Positions 22,411 through 33,585 of a stretch of 64,000 nucleotides of DNA are shown in pieces. Position 1 is the stretch's first letter. The number at the start of each line of letters is the position of its first letter. The notes below the pieces were generated by a model, which did no database searches, was not told where the DNA came from, and was given only the letters and a program-made list of their open reading frames with translations. This stretch comes from Larix kaempferi (lineage: Eukaryota > Streptophyta > Pinopsida > Pinales > Pinaceae), in the NCBI GenBank assembly GCA_027924585.1, contig BSBM01001719.1:32346001-32410000 (forward strand). Direction: 5' to 3'. Made by a program: the position numbers and the translations under genes.

Positions 22411-25400
22411 TAATTTTGTTGCTTGAACAAATGTTGTAGTCCTTCTTTTGTAGGTGAAGGTATAGGGTCTTTTCTACAAAACAAGTTAAATTGCATGATT
22501 AGAAACATCTCATAATTTTCAGACAAATTCTTACACATAAAGAAATATGTCATACAGTCATGCAATTATCTTATCCAATGCTTCAATACAACATTTATCC
22601 ATGTTCCAAAACTTTCTAGATGCCTTCTAGTCTCTACCAGAACATTGTTAAGAGTTTGCACTACTCCCAACATGTCAGCAAAGAGGTTTCATTCTAGATA
22701 AGTAGCACTGGAATGTTGTACAGTGCCATAGGCCACTTACCCATCACATGCATATTAGTAGTATACTGTTCATTAATGCAATCATTCTAATATGCACAAT
22801 ACATATCCTAAGTCTAGGAACATGAGCATATACATCATTGAACAATTTTATTTAAACAAACAAATATGCAATAAATGATAATTAAAAATGCTTATCTTTG
22901 TTTGGTTGTTGGGTGTACTTCCTCTGAGTCTTTGCTTCCTTGCAAGAGCTGCTGAAGTAGCTTCTTCTACACCTTTCTGTTGTGGAATGTAGAAAGATGG
23001 TCAACTCCCTCTAAATATCTGCATCCTTGCAGAAACTACTGAAGTGTGCTCCTTTTCTTTCTTGCAGGAACAACTGGAGTGTGCTCTCTCTTGATCTTTG
23101 CTTCCTGGATTACCTGTCCTTGAACTTACATCCATCTTTAATCACTATGCATGCTTATTAGCATCATCATTGTGTTATCCTTGAGGTCTCATACATAATC
23201 ACACATTTATTAGTATAATCTTAATACTATCAAAACACAATAATCTTAAACATGTATAGTCATGATCATTCACACATAATAAACATTAGTATTCAAGGTT
23301 TCAGGGAAGTCTTCTTTTACTCATGCATATTCTTATTTGATCATAGGACTCTTCTGATTAGTTAAATCATCAATGCATAAACCGGTGATTACTCAAACCT
23401 ATACCTTCATGATTCTTCTGGTTATTCATATCATCAATTATGGTAAGAAACATAATATGCATACAGTCATGACTATTCAAACCTATGATTTCATGAATAA
23501 TCATTATCAACAACACAACAGTATAAGATCCTAACACAAGGTAGGATTCTAGCTTGATATAGGAAAAACATACCTGGATTAGCATGCTAGCTAGTTATGT
23601 CTAACATACCCACATAATGTCTTCTGGTTCTCTTCGGTGACTTGTGCTACTAACCTGCATGTCTCATAGGTTAACCATTGTAGGACCAAGTTATACATAC
23701 CTCGAAAGTAGATCTTCTATGTGATCCATGACAATGGATAAATCTTTGTCTTCATGTCACCATGATCATATGTTCTTGAAGTAGAACATGATTTGTCTTT
23801 CTTGGTGTACCTTTTATGTTAGCAAACAACATAAACCTCATACAACATCACAATGCATTAGTATATTCATAAGTGTCAAAACCTTAATCAATAAATATCT
23901 TCTATTAAGGTGATACGACAAGTCTAGTAATTAATCAAGATTGTACTGTAATGATATGAAGACAAACATATGATAAACTTAACCATGAAACATACGTATA
24001 AGCCATACCTGTCAAGATTGCTTGTAATCTTCTTATGGAAGGCCTTAGCCTCATCTCCCTCTAAGACAGGAACTTCTTCACTTATGCAGGTGACCAATCC
24101 ATCTTCTTCTAGGATTAACCCAATCCACTTGATTTGCAAGAACTCGACCTAGAGCTAGATTAGGGTTTGTCAAAGAAACCCCAAAAATTCAAATTTTGAA
24201 TTTCAAACCTCTGAAAGGATAGAAATATGCACCTTGATGAGCTGATCAAGTTGGTATATTCAGAATTTGAAAACTGCAAAGTTTCACCCCTTGAAATTGC
24301 CTTTTAGATTTTTGGATTCACTAGGGAGGACCCTGAATTAGGGTTTGAGTTTCCCGAAGCTTCACCCAACCAAAATATTTGATTCAAAGCTCTAAGCTTC
24401 TATTTTTTCGAGGAGCTTCCAGCCATGGTCACATATTTCCAAAATTCCAATTTTTGCAGAAGCCCTAATTTTCCATCTTTCCGATCAAAGTCCCGAACTG
24501 GGGTTTGATCAAGCCTAGCCTTCTGCCCAACCAAAAAATCTGATCTTGGTCTCTAAATTTCGATTTTGATGAGTAGAATCCAGCCGTGGTCTCCGATTAC
24601 AAAAATTCCAACTTTCTCCGAAGCCCTAAATTCCGAAAGCCATGAATGAAGGTGCTCAAAAATAATTTTGTTTTGACAAAAATATGTACCTGATTGTTTC
24701 TAGTGTAACTCTGAACTTTTCGATCCACAGGGTCTGAAACATTTTCTTGAGATAGCCCAACCTGTTATCTTTCCATCCCGACAGTTCTGACCTCAATTGA
24801 ATTCTCTAAGAGAGAGTTATGCCAAGTGTCGCAACGTGACCTGTTTATGGGATAATACAGGAGAGCTAACTTGTACGGCATGCCACGTGTCACTAGTTCA
24901 ACTTCGGCCTCTTAAAACTTTTCCTGAGATATCCTGACCTGTTATCTTTCCATCTCGATAGGTCTGACCTCAATTGGAATCTCTGAGAGAGACTTATGCC
25001 AAGTGTCTCAACGTGACTTGTTTATGGGATAATACAGGAGAGCAAACTTGTACGGCGTGCCACGTGTTACTGGTTCAACTTTGGCCTTTAAAAAAAAAAA
25101 TTGAGATAGTACAGTCTGTGTACTACCTGTCAATTATTACGAAATTTCATTTGAAGCTTCCTAGCCCAAGTTATGACCTTTTTCCCAAGGTCACCCGATT
25201 TTGACTCAGATATGGAAGAGGTAGAAACCCTATAATGTACAGATCATAAATCACAAAGTACAATGAATTAGAGGTTTTCCTTTGGCCACAAGGTATATGG
25301 GGATCTAATCTTCAATTGGTAAAATTTTTAGATCCGAAAAATTCGCCAAAATGGTTTTATAGCGAAGGTGCTACGATGACTAGTTTTTACTATATCAAGC

Positions 25401-25459
25401 CCTAGCATTGTAAGTGCAACAAGTGTCATACATGCCATATCATGCCTTCTTTTAGGCTA
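22411..25459 (-). other. Copia-B non-coding leader
   Basis: 3 kb homologous in patches to the Copia-A leader, with no supported ORF. The part nearest the primer site has two repeated segments (about 24750-24900 and 24940-25080) containing GAGTTATGCCAAGTGTC-like and TGCCACGTGTCACT-like words. Confidence 0.7.
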
Positions 25460-25471
25460 GCTCTGATACCA
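25460..25471 (-). other. Copia-B primer binding site
   Basis: The minus strand reads TGGTATCAGAGC, directly against the 5' LTR. Confidence 0.9.
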
Positions 25472-26117
25472 TGTTAAATTTTCAGAATTTACTTCAATTT
25501 GATCTAGGATCTTAACTAAGAGAACAAAATGTATAGCAAATCTACAGCATATCAATCATGGACACAATTATGCAAGCACACAAGAGACACAGAGTTTACT
25601 TGGGGAAAACCATAAAGGTGAAAAACCCCAATAACTTCCTCAGAGATAGATAGAGCAATGATACAACCAGAATACAAGAGATAGTCTTCTCCTAGAAACA
25701 GAGCCTCCTACTCCACAAGTGCGCCACTCTCCCAAGTGTGAGTGAGAGAATAGAATGTGTAAAATGAGAGAGAGACACTCTCTATTTATACACTAACTTG
25801 ACTTGACCTTTACTCAACTAGGTCGGCCTCAACTTAACCACTTAACATAATGTTGACTGGGCCGACCCCCACTAGGGTGGTCTAATAACCCTTTGACCCA
25901 CATGGCTGACCCCCAATAGGGTGGTCTAATAACCCTTTGACCCACATGACTTATACAGGGCCGACCCCAACAAGGTGGTCTAATAACCCATCAAGTATAA
26001 GTTACGACACTTACAATATAAATGACGACTCTTCCGTATGGAGGAATAATAACAACTCTATAGGAATAAAATATACATATATGTGAAATACATTCTGAAG
26101 TTACATATCCATCAACA
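25472..26117 (-). repeat. Copia-B 5' LTR
   Basis: 646 bp, TGTTAAATTTTCAG to CCATCAACA (plus orientation), followed by CCTAG (26118-26122), the right target duplication. Confidence 0.9.
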
Positions 26118-27266
26118 CCTAGAAGCTCTGTGCAGGACAAAGGAACAAAGAAGAAGCAGAAAGCAACAAGAGAGCCATCAGAAGCGAAGTACCACGATGA
26201 TGATTATGAATTCATCGCAAGTAGATTCAACCAATATCTGGAAGAAGCGCTTTCTCTCAAAGACAGAAAAAATGAGAAGATCCAACAGATTCTAACAGAA
26301 AACCTCACCACTTTTCAAAGTATAGTGGTGAAGATGGAGCAAGTCTAATGTGACTTGGCTTGAGAATCTGAGTAAGAAGGAAGGTCAGGGGACACCTCTC
26401 AGCCGAATAAAACACCCTTAGCTCTAACCATGGAACCAAGACCAAGCATCGTCCGCATTGACCCACTAAGTGTCATTTTACTACACGATGAACTAGCTGC
26501 GAGCGCGCAAAGGATAGAACATGTGGATATTGATATCACTATGTTACCCCTCGAAGGTCTACATAATCTGCACCTGCGGGTTGTGGAGGAACTACATGAT
26601 AGATATATGGTCACACTGAGCAAACACCAAGGCTTTCAAGAAAACTACAGACAGTTGCAGGAAGGAAGTGCAAAGAAGGCTAAGTCACTTGAAAGCGCAC
26701 AGGAGCAACAAAGAAGAATAGAGAAGACTGTTGCTTCATTCTACGCAGAGATACCAGAGTGCGATGAGCAGCCAAAGCTTGTAGACACAATCCTTAAGAT
26801 CGGATCGGTAGTCAGTGATCTTTAAGATGAAATGAAAGACATGGAGATTGATTACAAAACAAATATTTCCAATTTGGAAGCACGGATTCTACTGAAGACA
26901 TCACCAGATCAGACAAAACTAAGAGCAACAGAAATGAAAGTAGCCACAGAAAACATATCCGGTGAGATAGCTAAGTGTCAGAGCTTGCTGGATGAAGAAA
27001 CTGGAGCATGGACTACGCTACAAGAGGACCCTCAGCTGCTCCAGGTCCAAACCAACTTACAAGAAAAACAAATAGAATTAGATGCTCTGAACGCATAGAT
27101 GAAGAATCTATTTCCAAGAGAGAGACTTTGTCGATTTGTGGAAGTCAAAGAACTAAAAAGGGAACTTCAAGTGTTAAGAGAACAAAAGGTGGAAACCGGG
27201 GAAAAGTCACAGCCCCTACAGGAAGAATCTCATGCTATCTCGCAAGAGATTGAAGCAAAACTTTCA
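26118..27266 (+). pseudogene. G1 3' ORF, second segment with coiled-coil regions
   Basis: Resumes the ORF interrupted at 11643. 26130-26348 encodes a Lys/Glu-rich stretch, and 26430-27323 has three open blocks broken by stops at about 26823 and 27096. The composition (many Glu, Lys, Gln, Leu; QEQQRRIEKT, ELKRELQVLREQK) predicts long coiled coils. The function is unknown. It could be a structural accessory protein, but that is inference. It is cut at 27266 by a solo-LTR-like insertion. Confidence 0.6.
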
Positions 27267-29277
27267 TGTCCCAAATTTGGCATTGGGTCACAATGGCCTA
27301 AGAAAATTGGTCCTATTCATTAGAGTTTGTCAAATTGATGCTAAAGGTCAAATAATTGCCGAGAAAAATTACTAGTTTCCTAGGTTTGGGGTGGAAGCTT
27401 TGGGATTTGGAATAATGGGGATAATAAATGATGTTGGAACATTATGATGACATAAATATTTAATAAAGGAGATAAATAAATATATACAAGTGAAAATCAA
27501 AGTGGCATTTGATCATGAAGACACGTGGAGGAAGTGGGACCCACACAAGCTAGAATTTATGTGCCACATGGCATCTTCTTCTTGCAGTTTCGAATCCATG
27601 GGAAGCCTAATGTTCTTGGGATGAGTTATAAGGTCAATAATACTTGGAATGAGTCAATGAGGTTGAAATATAGAGGAATATTAACTCCCATGGAAGAGGA
27701 ATAGGCAATTTGGAGCCAGTGAGACACTTGAGCTAGATTCCCTAGCTCTATGACAACAATGATGAAGATGCTATGACACCTATGACACAAATCAGACCTG
27801 AACACTAACATATTACATATATGACATGTCAGAGATAAAAATAGACTCCAAGAGGGCGCTCAAGGGTTTTATGGAATCTAAGATGCTTCCACATGTGATT
27901 TGGTGGAAGTGGGAGACTAGGAATTGTTGTACAAGTGGCATTATTTGGAATCTCTTCCCAACTTGAATTGGCATGAGTCTCTTGGAAGGAATTCGACCCA
28001 TGGATGAAATTAGAAGTTTATAAATTTCAATAACAAAGCATTAAACCAACTTTTGATCATTTGTAGAATTTTAAATTGCATTTGTGAAGAGGGAGATCTA
28101 GTGGATGACTAGTTTCTTGCCTTAGCCAATTTCAAGGGTGAAAGATTCCCATCCAAGTTGGTAATTGGAAAGTCCATTCAGACCTTTCATTTGGAGCTTT
28201 AATGGAGTCTTTATTTGTAGGCGTAAGCTACAAGGCAGCTCATAGTTTCTTCTATTGCAGCTCACTTCTTCAACCATTTCCAGTTTTGATGGCATATTCT
28301 TGATCCTTGAGGGAGGGCATTTTTAGTGAGCTATTGTACTCTTTGGGGGAGATTATAATGCTCCATTTCTTTTTTAATATGAATTAAATACTCTTTTCTT
28401 CATATCCCGAAAGTTTCAGGTCGAAATTCCAAGTAGAAAAGTGTAAATCTCATTTTTAATGAAAGAACAATGCCATTTCCACACTACCTTGTTGTGAACC
28501 AATGTAATGCTGATGATTTCGAATGAATGGATGATTCTCTGATGAATTTGTGATTAATGGACTTCCATGGATGTCTTTTACAAGTTTCATGTACTGTACT
28601 TGAGCATTTGAAGTATTTTTACTCAGTTTAATTGCATTGGGAGAAGAAATAGTGCCATTTCCCCAAGGGTCGAATTGGTGATTTTTGCAGCTGAATGGGA
28701 GAGGGTTGGAACATATATAATAATCAATTAATGGTGAAAATGAGACCTTAATAACATCCTTAATACATTCCCTATCTCTTTTCATAAATTTGAGTGGGTT
28801 AGGAGGCATTTGGGAAGCCATTTTCAGTACTTACTCCAGGGGGATTTGAACCCCAAATTACTAGTAAAATTGCATACTTGATCTAGAATCTTAAGAGAGT
28901 TTGTAGAGGTATTTTGGTGGCCATATCTCATCCCTGAAAATAATATTCAAGTCCTAATATCATTCATACACCTTCCTTGAATATTTGAAGGAATTTGGAG
29001 TCAATTTGAGACCTAGACACCAATACTAGTCAAAGGGAAATTACTAGTAAAGCTCCCTACATTGGCCAGAATCGAAAGAGGATTTGCAGAAGTATTTTAA
29101 AGGTCCAAAAGAATCCATAAAACACATATTTATGTTCTAACATCATCCATATACCTTCTCAGAATATTTGGGAGCAATTGGAGCAATTTGGGGACGTAGA
29201 GCTCAAAACTAGTCAAAGGTCTAACTAGGGAAAAAAGTGAAAAATTGTCATTTTAATAAAATTCCTAACAAGGGACA
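27267..29277. mobile_element. 2.0-kb solo-LTR-like insertion in the G1 3' ORF
   Basis: Begins TGTCCC and ends GGGACA (TG...CA with a 6-bp inverted repeat). It is bordered by TTTCA (27262-27266) and TTACA (29278-29282), a 5-bp duplication with one change. The G1 coding sequence stops at one edge and resumes at the other. Inside is an approximately 180-bp tandem duplication (about 28857-29037 and 29039-29222). No convincing ORF. Best explained as the solo LTR of a long-LTR element. Confidence 0.7.
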
Positions 29278-29497
29278 TTACAGAAACTGATAGAACACCG
29301 AGAGTTAGAGAAAATAGTGCAAGAGCAGACTCAAGAATATCTAACACCAAATGTGTTGGAAATTTTAAAGGCAGTTGAGCAAGATGCCAAAGACACAATT
29401 TCGAAGCTAACCACAACTTATCAAGAATTTGTTGCCAATATAGATCAACAAGGCGAAGGGCATCACAGTGAACCTATGGCAAGTGGCTCGGGTATCC
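29278..29497 (+). pseudogene. G1 3' ORF, last segment
   Basis: Coding resumes as a Glu/Gln-rich helical stretch (LIEHRELEKIVQEQTQEYL) and continues to the 3' LTR. A one-base frame difference from the left segment remains after removing the insertion, so at least one indel occurred. No clear polypurine tract is seen before 29498. Confidence 0.6.
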
Positions 29498-30975
29498 TGT
29501 TGGGGTCATCCCAAGTTAAGGCATTTTTTTGCAATATAGTTTTGGAGTTGTGCAGTTACAACGCAACGCAACAAGGTAAGAATAACCGTGCGACAAAGAT
29601 GCAGCACTGCAAAGTGCCAGTTTCGTGAATATCTGGCATGGCAGAGTTTGGATGGAAAGCAGCATAAGTTCCGGTGAGATTGGGTGGCGATCTATTTTGG
29701 GAAATATGCTCCGAGATTCCCAGGAGGTGGGTAATGAGTGGTAAAGAAGGAATGCGACCAGTCGCACGAGCAAAGGCATCACTACGTGAACCAGCCACAT
29801 GAAGCCATTAGAGAAGGAACAACGGGATGAAAGCGACCCATCGGCATGCGCTCGACAAAGGGGCCGAAAGGTACATGACCACACGCAGAAGAATGGTCGC
29901 GACGACGAGTCACTATCAGAGCCTAATAGACTTGGTTAACAGGGTAACCGCACCAATTTTGGGTAACAACCTTAGGGTTTTTTATCCCATCATGAATGTA
30001 AAGACGTGACCTGAGGGAACGAGCTATATAAGGGAGAATTTTGTAAGGGAAAGGGTTAATTGTAGATTTTTGTTGATGAATGTTGAATATTGATCTATGT
30101 TGAGAGACTTATTGTAAAAAGGCTCTGCAGCTGGGTGCGCGGAGACCTACTGAGAGAGAAGAGAGTCTACAGCTGAGTGCGCAGACTGGAACTATTGTAC
30201 CCTTCCCATTGATAATATAACAACAATTCATGTGGATGTAGATCCCATCCTGGGGGTGAACCACATTAAATCCTTGTGTTATGTGATTGAATATGTGTTG
30301 CATCTGTGTAGTTGATTTTGACGAATGGTTAAGTTCTTGCTTGTGAGTTGATGTATCTTCACTTTTGTATGTATTCACCATAAGGATAATTGATGGGAAT
30401 ATTATGTTAGGTGCTGAACATGTATGCATAATGTGTTGAATGTGCAAGTATTTCTAAGTAAGATGAATGCATAAGTGGATTGGGTAAACAGTTAAGCTAG
30501 CAAAGACTGTAAAGTGCGATTACCGAAAGCGTAGCACCCAAAATGCGCAAAGGAATTGTAGTTCATCATGTTGTATAAGTTTGCAAGGTTACAGTTTAAG
30601 ATACTTGTTGAATGCATAAAATTACACTAATTAAAATCTATTGAAGTCATCTAAGTGTTAAAGAGGAAGTGCAGTCATCCATTGTCTGTTGTTACACAGT
30701 CATTCCACATCGCGCAGTCCTTGGATGCGCGATAGTATAAGTGTTAGCTGTGAAGTAGGAGAACCTCGCACATTCCACCATTCCATTGAAGCACGCATCA
30801 CCCGGTTGTGGAAACCTGATTCTGCAACCTCCCCATAAATTCACCTCGGGTGAGACCTCAGTTTGGTCGCAGACTGTTTCCGAAAGGGCCGATGAAAAGG
30901 GGTTTTGTTGGTTCCCTTAACCGCACAGAACCTGGGTCTATCAAGTAAACTTAAAGAACATATCTAGAGCCAACA
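29498..30975 (+). repeat. G1 3' LTR
   Basis: 1478 bp, TGTTGGGG to GCCAACA. It pairs with 3742-5223, with roughly 15% divergence by eye. Confidence 0.9.
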
Positions 30976-32848
30976 TTCCATGTGCTACTTCATTTGTTGT
31001 AGTCCGTGCCACTGATTAGTTGTGTCATTCTGCTACTTCGCAACTGCACTAACCAACTGATATTGTGCTTCATTTGATAACGTGTTGATATGAGATTGTG
31101 AACCGGTATCAGATGTAACTACGCACTTACTGATATGTTTCCATTCGGTTTAAGTGCCACAGTATTTCAAACAATCTACGACATGTTGTGAATTATATGA
31201 TTCTTCCTTTCGGTTTAACGCAATTGCCTCATATCATCCTAATCATGACGTGCATACCAGATTCTGCTAATGTTATGTTGTTCCACATCTGATGGACTTC
31301 TTTACGTTGTACACTTCACTTTAACCTTTGTGCATCAGCTAAAATTTTGGGCATCTATTGATATCCCTCAGTTCTGTCTCTACGCTTCTTCCTTCCAAAA
31401 CATCTATTTACTATCTATGTTTTGCTTGTCCTACTATCATTTAGTCCTCATGCACTTGTATCTACTGCACTCTGTTTTTTTGTCTTTCCGCAACTATCAA
31501 ATATATATGGCATCATTCTATACACCATCATATATATCATTCCTCTTCTTGCATGCACTCGGATCCTCGCTAGATTATACTATTTTGTATCTCGAGCCCG
31601 TTATGCCCCAAATATAATTTTGTATCTTCCATTTAGAATCCCTTCGAACTCGCTATCAAGCTTACTTCAAATCTCCAACTTGCTTCCCTTTTTATACATG
31701 GCTTGCATGGATTGTATGTCCACAAGCTGGTTGTGGCATTCCTTATTCCTTTCTTCATGGATTTTGCTTCTGCCACATGTCATGTTCTACGCTGCTGATG
31801 TGTCCTTCCTTTGTGGGTTCTGTGCATATATGGTCATCGATTTGGTCGAATTTCACCCTTATTGTACCATCATTTTTGGGTCTTGCGCACCTAATGTTCC
31901 AATGCTTTTGGAAAATTTGTGCATATGTGAATTTTGACTTGGTAGGACTTTGACCCTTGCAGTACCATCACTTGTGGTACTTGTGCACTTGTTGTGTCAT
32001 CAGTTGTGGAATATTCTCATATACTAACTTAAACTACTACACCCTTCTCATGATTTGTGCACTTTCAGGACTTGCATAACTTGCTCAACCATCTCTTGTT
32101 CCATGCTGCTTGTGCACTCCACTCGACTTACTTGTGCACACTAGAATATTCTCTTGAGTTGCTTGTGCACACTAGAGTTTGTCCCATGTATTCTTTGGCT
32201 TTCTTGCACACTCTTCATCATTCTGTCCAACCAACCCTTTAGCTTGTTTCTTGAAGTACTATGACTAGATGGACTTGTGACCTGCTCAAGTAAATGTGCC
32301 TTATGTACTTCTTCAAAATCGATATGCATGTTGTACTCCTCGACACACTTCTTCATACTGGATGCAAATTCTACATATACTTATTCACATTAGCATCCAT
32401 ATCCTTCAGCATATTTCTTGTGCATATACTTCTTCAATGTGGCTTTACTATACTTATTCAAGCTGGCATGGGAATGATGAATCCACTTGACTTTAGTTAA
32501 CATTAATGATCAAACTGAATCAGTGGACATCCTCTTGGACATTAGTTGACATCAATGACAACCAAAGTTCAACACCAAGTATATGCATGACTATAGATAA
32601 ACACTCAGGTAGAAGCACTTGGTCATATGTATCGTCATCTCTTCTAATTGTGTAGCCTTGTGTGAAAACACTATTTGACATAAAAGTCATTCCTAAATCT
32701 GACATAACCAAACTGTTTATTCAGTTTGGTTACAGCTAGATATTCTTTCTAGGTGTACTATGTATTAAGTTTGGTTATACTTTTAAGTCCCATCTAGGAG
32801 TTTTGTGGTTCCTTCAACATTAATAAAGTTATCATATCTTATCTACCA
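30976..32848 (-). repeat. Copia-C copy 1, 5' LTR, distal part
   Basis: Continues the LTR split at 3741. It matches 52725-55796 of the second unit, apart from the chromovirus inserted there. The likely outer edge is CTACCA at 32848, giving an LTR of about 2.44 kb, but the edge is uncertain because both copies share 18 bases beyond it. A run of GTGCAC-containing words lies at 31880-32210. ORFs here (31270-31937) oppose the element and look incidental. Confidence 0.65.
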
Positions 32849-33585
32849 TTTTAACTGAATAGCTCTCTATTTTTCCTTTTCAATTCTTTTGATGTGCTTT
32901 AAACTTAGTGTAAATTTTATCTTTGTCTCTAGATCTAGGTGAGAATTTGAAGGTGAGAATTTCACATGATATCAGAGCTTGTGAGAGCTTAGTAGATTCT
33001 CTATCAATCCCCCAAGATACATTTCCAAAGTGGTCAATAGAAACAAGTATTAAAAATTCCAAAGTGGTTAATAGAAACCAGTATTAAAAATTTCAAAGTG
33101 ATTAATGGAGCCTATAATAAAAGCCAATTACCGTGGTTAATAGAAGAGGTAGTTTTTTAAATTCAAACTTGATTATGGATGGATTATTTTGTAAAATTTG
33201 TTATCGAAGTTCTAATTTTTCATCAAATCTTCATGGTTGAAGATTTGATTGGCACAGTTTTAGATAACACATTTTATGATGGGAATATAGAAACCCAATA
33301 CTTCAAAGGGATCGAAGAATGACCGTTTGTAATCTAAAGGGATCGAATTTTATGATGGATTATAAGAATGACCGTTTGTAATCTAAAGGGATCGAATTTT
33401 CAATCCGTCACGTCGTTTGAGTCGGCTGGACAAAATTTAAACTCTATTTAATGGTTATAAAAATGGCATTGTATGTATCCAGTATCACCCACTTACCCAA
33501 GCACAACTGAGACGCTTATGAAATTGGCTGACTCTGTTTGATTTTCTTAATCTGTTTGGCTTTCATCGAAAACCAGGGACAAGAA
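32849..33585 (+). promoter_or_regulatory. Upstream region of the RING-H2 gene
   Basis: AT-rich sequence with two sets of short direct repeats. A 35-bp unit (TTCCAAAGTGGT... to TTAAAAA) lies at 33022-33056 and 33057-33091 with a partial third copy. An exact 36-bp repeat (AGAATGACCGTTTGTAATCT onward) lies at 33316-33351 and 33365-33400. A TATA-like element is at 33456. Any regulatory role for the repeats is inferred. Confidence 0.45.
33456..33463 (+). promoter_or_regulatory. TATA-like box of the RING-H2 gene
   Basis: TATAAAAA lies 130 bases upstream of the ATG at 33586, a normal distance for a plant gene with a short leader. No other TATA-like octamer is closer. Confidence 0.45.

Larger units (their letters stand above)
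11644..26117 (-). mobile_element. Copia-B: reduced Ty1/Copia-type element, split by Copia-A
   Basis: LTRs of 646 bp: 25472-26117 intact, and 11644-11845 plus 19396-19844 split by Copia-A. They flank a 5.6-kb interior on the minus strand with a Met-tRNA primer site (25460-25471) and a purine tract (19845-19853). CCTAG duplications bound it. Inside are a 3-kb non-coding leader, a pol remnant containing only parts of RT plus RNase H, and two tandem arrays. There is no gag, protease or integrase, so it is probably non-autonomous. LTR identity is about 95% by eye. Confidence 0.9.
3742..30975 (+). mobile_element. G1: Ty3/Gypsy LTR retrotransposon, host of nested Copia-B and a solo LTR
   Basis: Two 1.48-kb LTRs (3742-5223 and 29498-30975) flank a Ty3 internal region in plus orientation. 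The order is primer site, protease-like, gag-like, RT, RNase H, integrase, then a long 3' ORF. The element is bounded by TTTCA (3737-3741) and TTCCA (30976-30980), a 5-bp target duplication with one change. The uninterrupted site exists at 52720-52735. The pol sequence resembles the non-chromovirus (Tat/Athila-like) branch; I see no chromodomain. With Copia-B and the 2-kb insertion removed it is about 10.7 kb. The LTRs differ by roughly 15% by eye, so this is the oldest layer of the nest. Confidence 0.9.

Noticed and set aside
31270-31937. Hydrophobic ORFs in the Copia-C LTR, partly repeated at 54371-54859
   Set aside because: They run against the element inside its LTR. Similarity between the copies is explained by the duplication, and the frames are not preserved to the same ends.
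33538-33585. N-terminal extension of the RING gene
   Set aside because: It begins at TTG, not ATG. The first ATG in frame is 33586.
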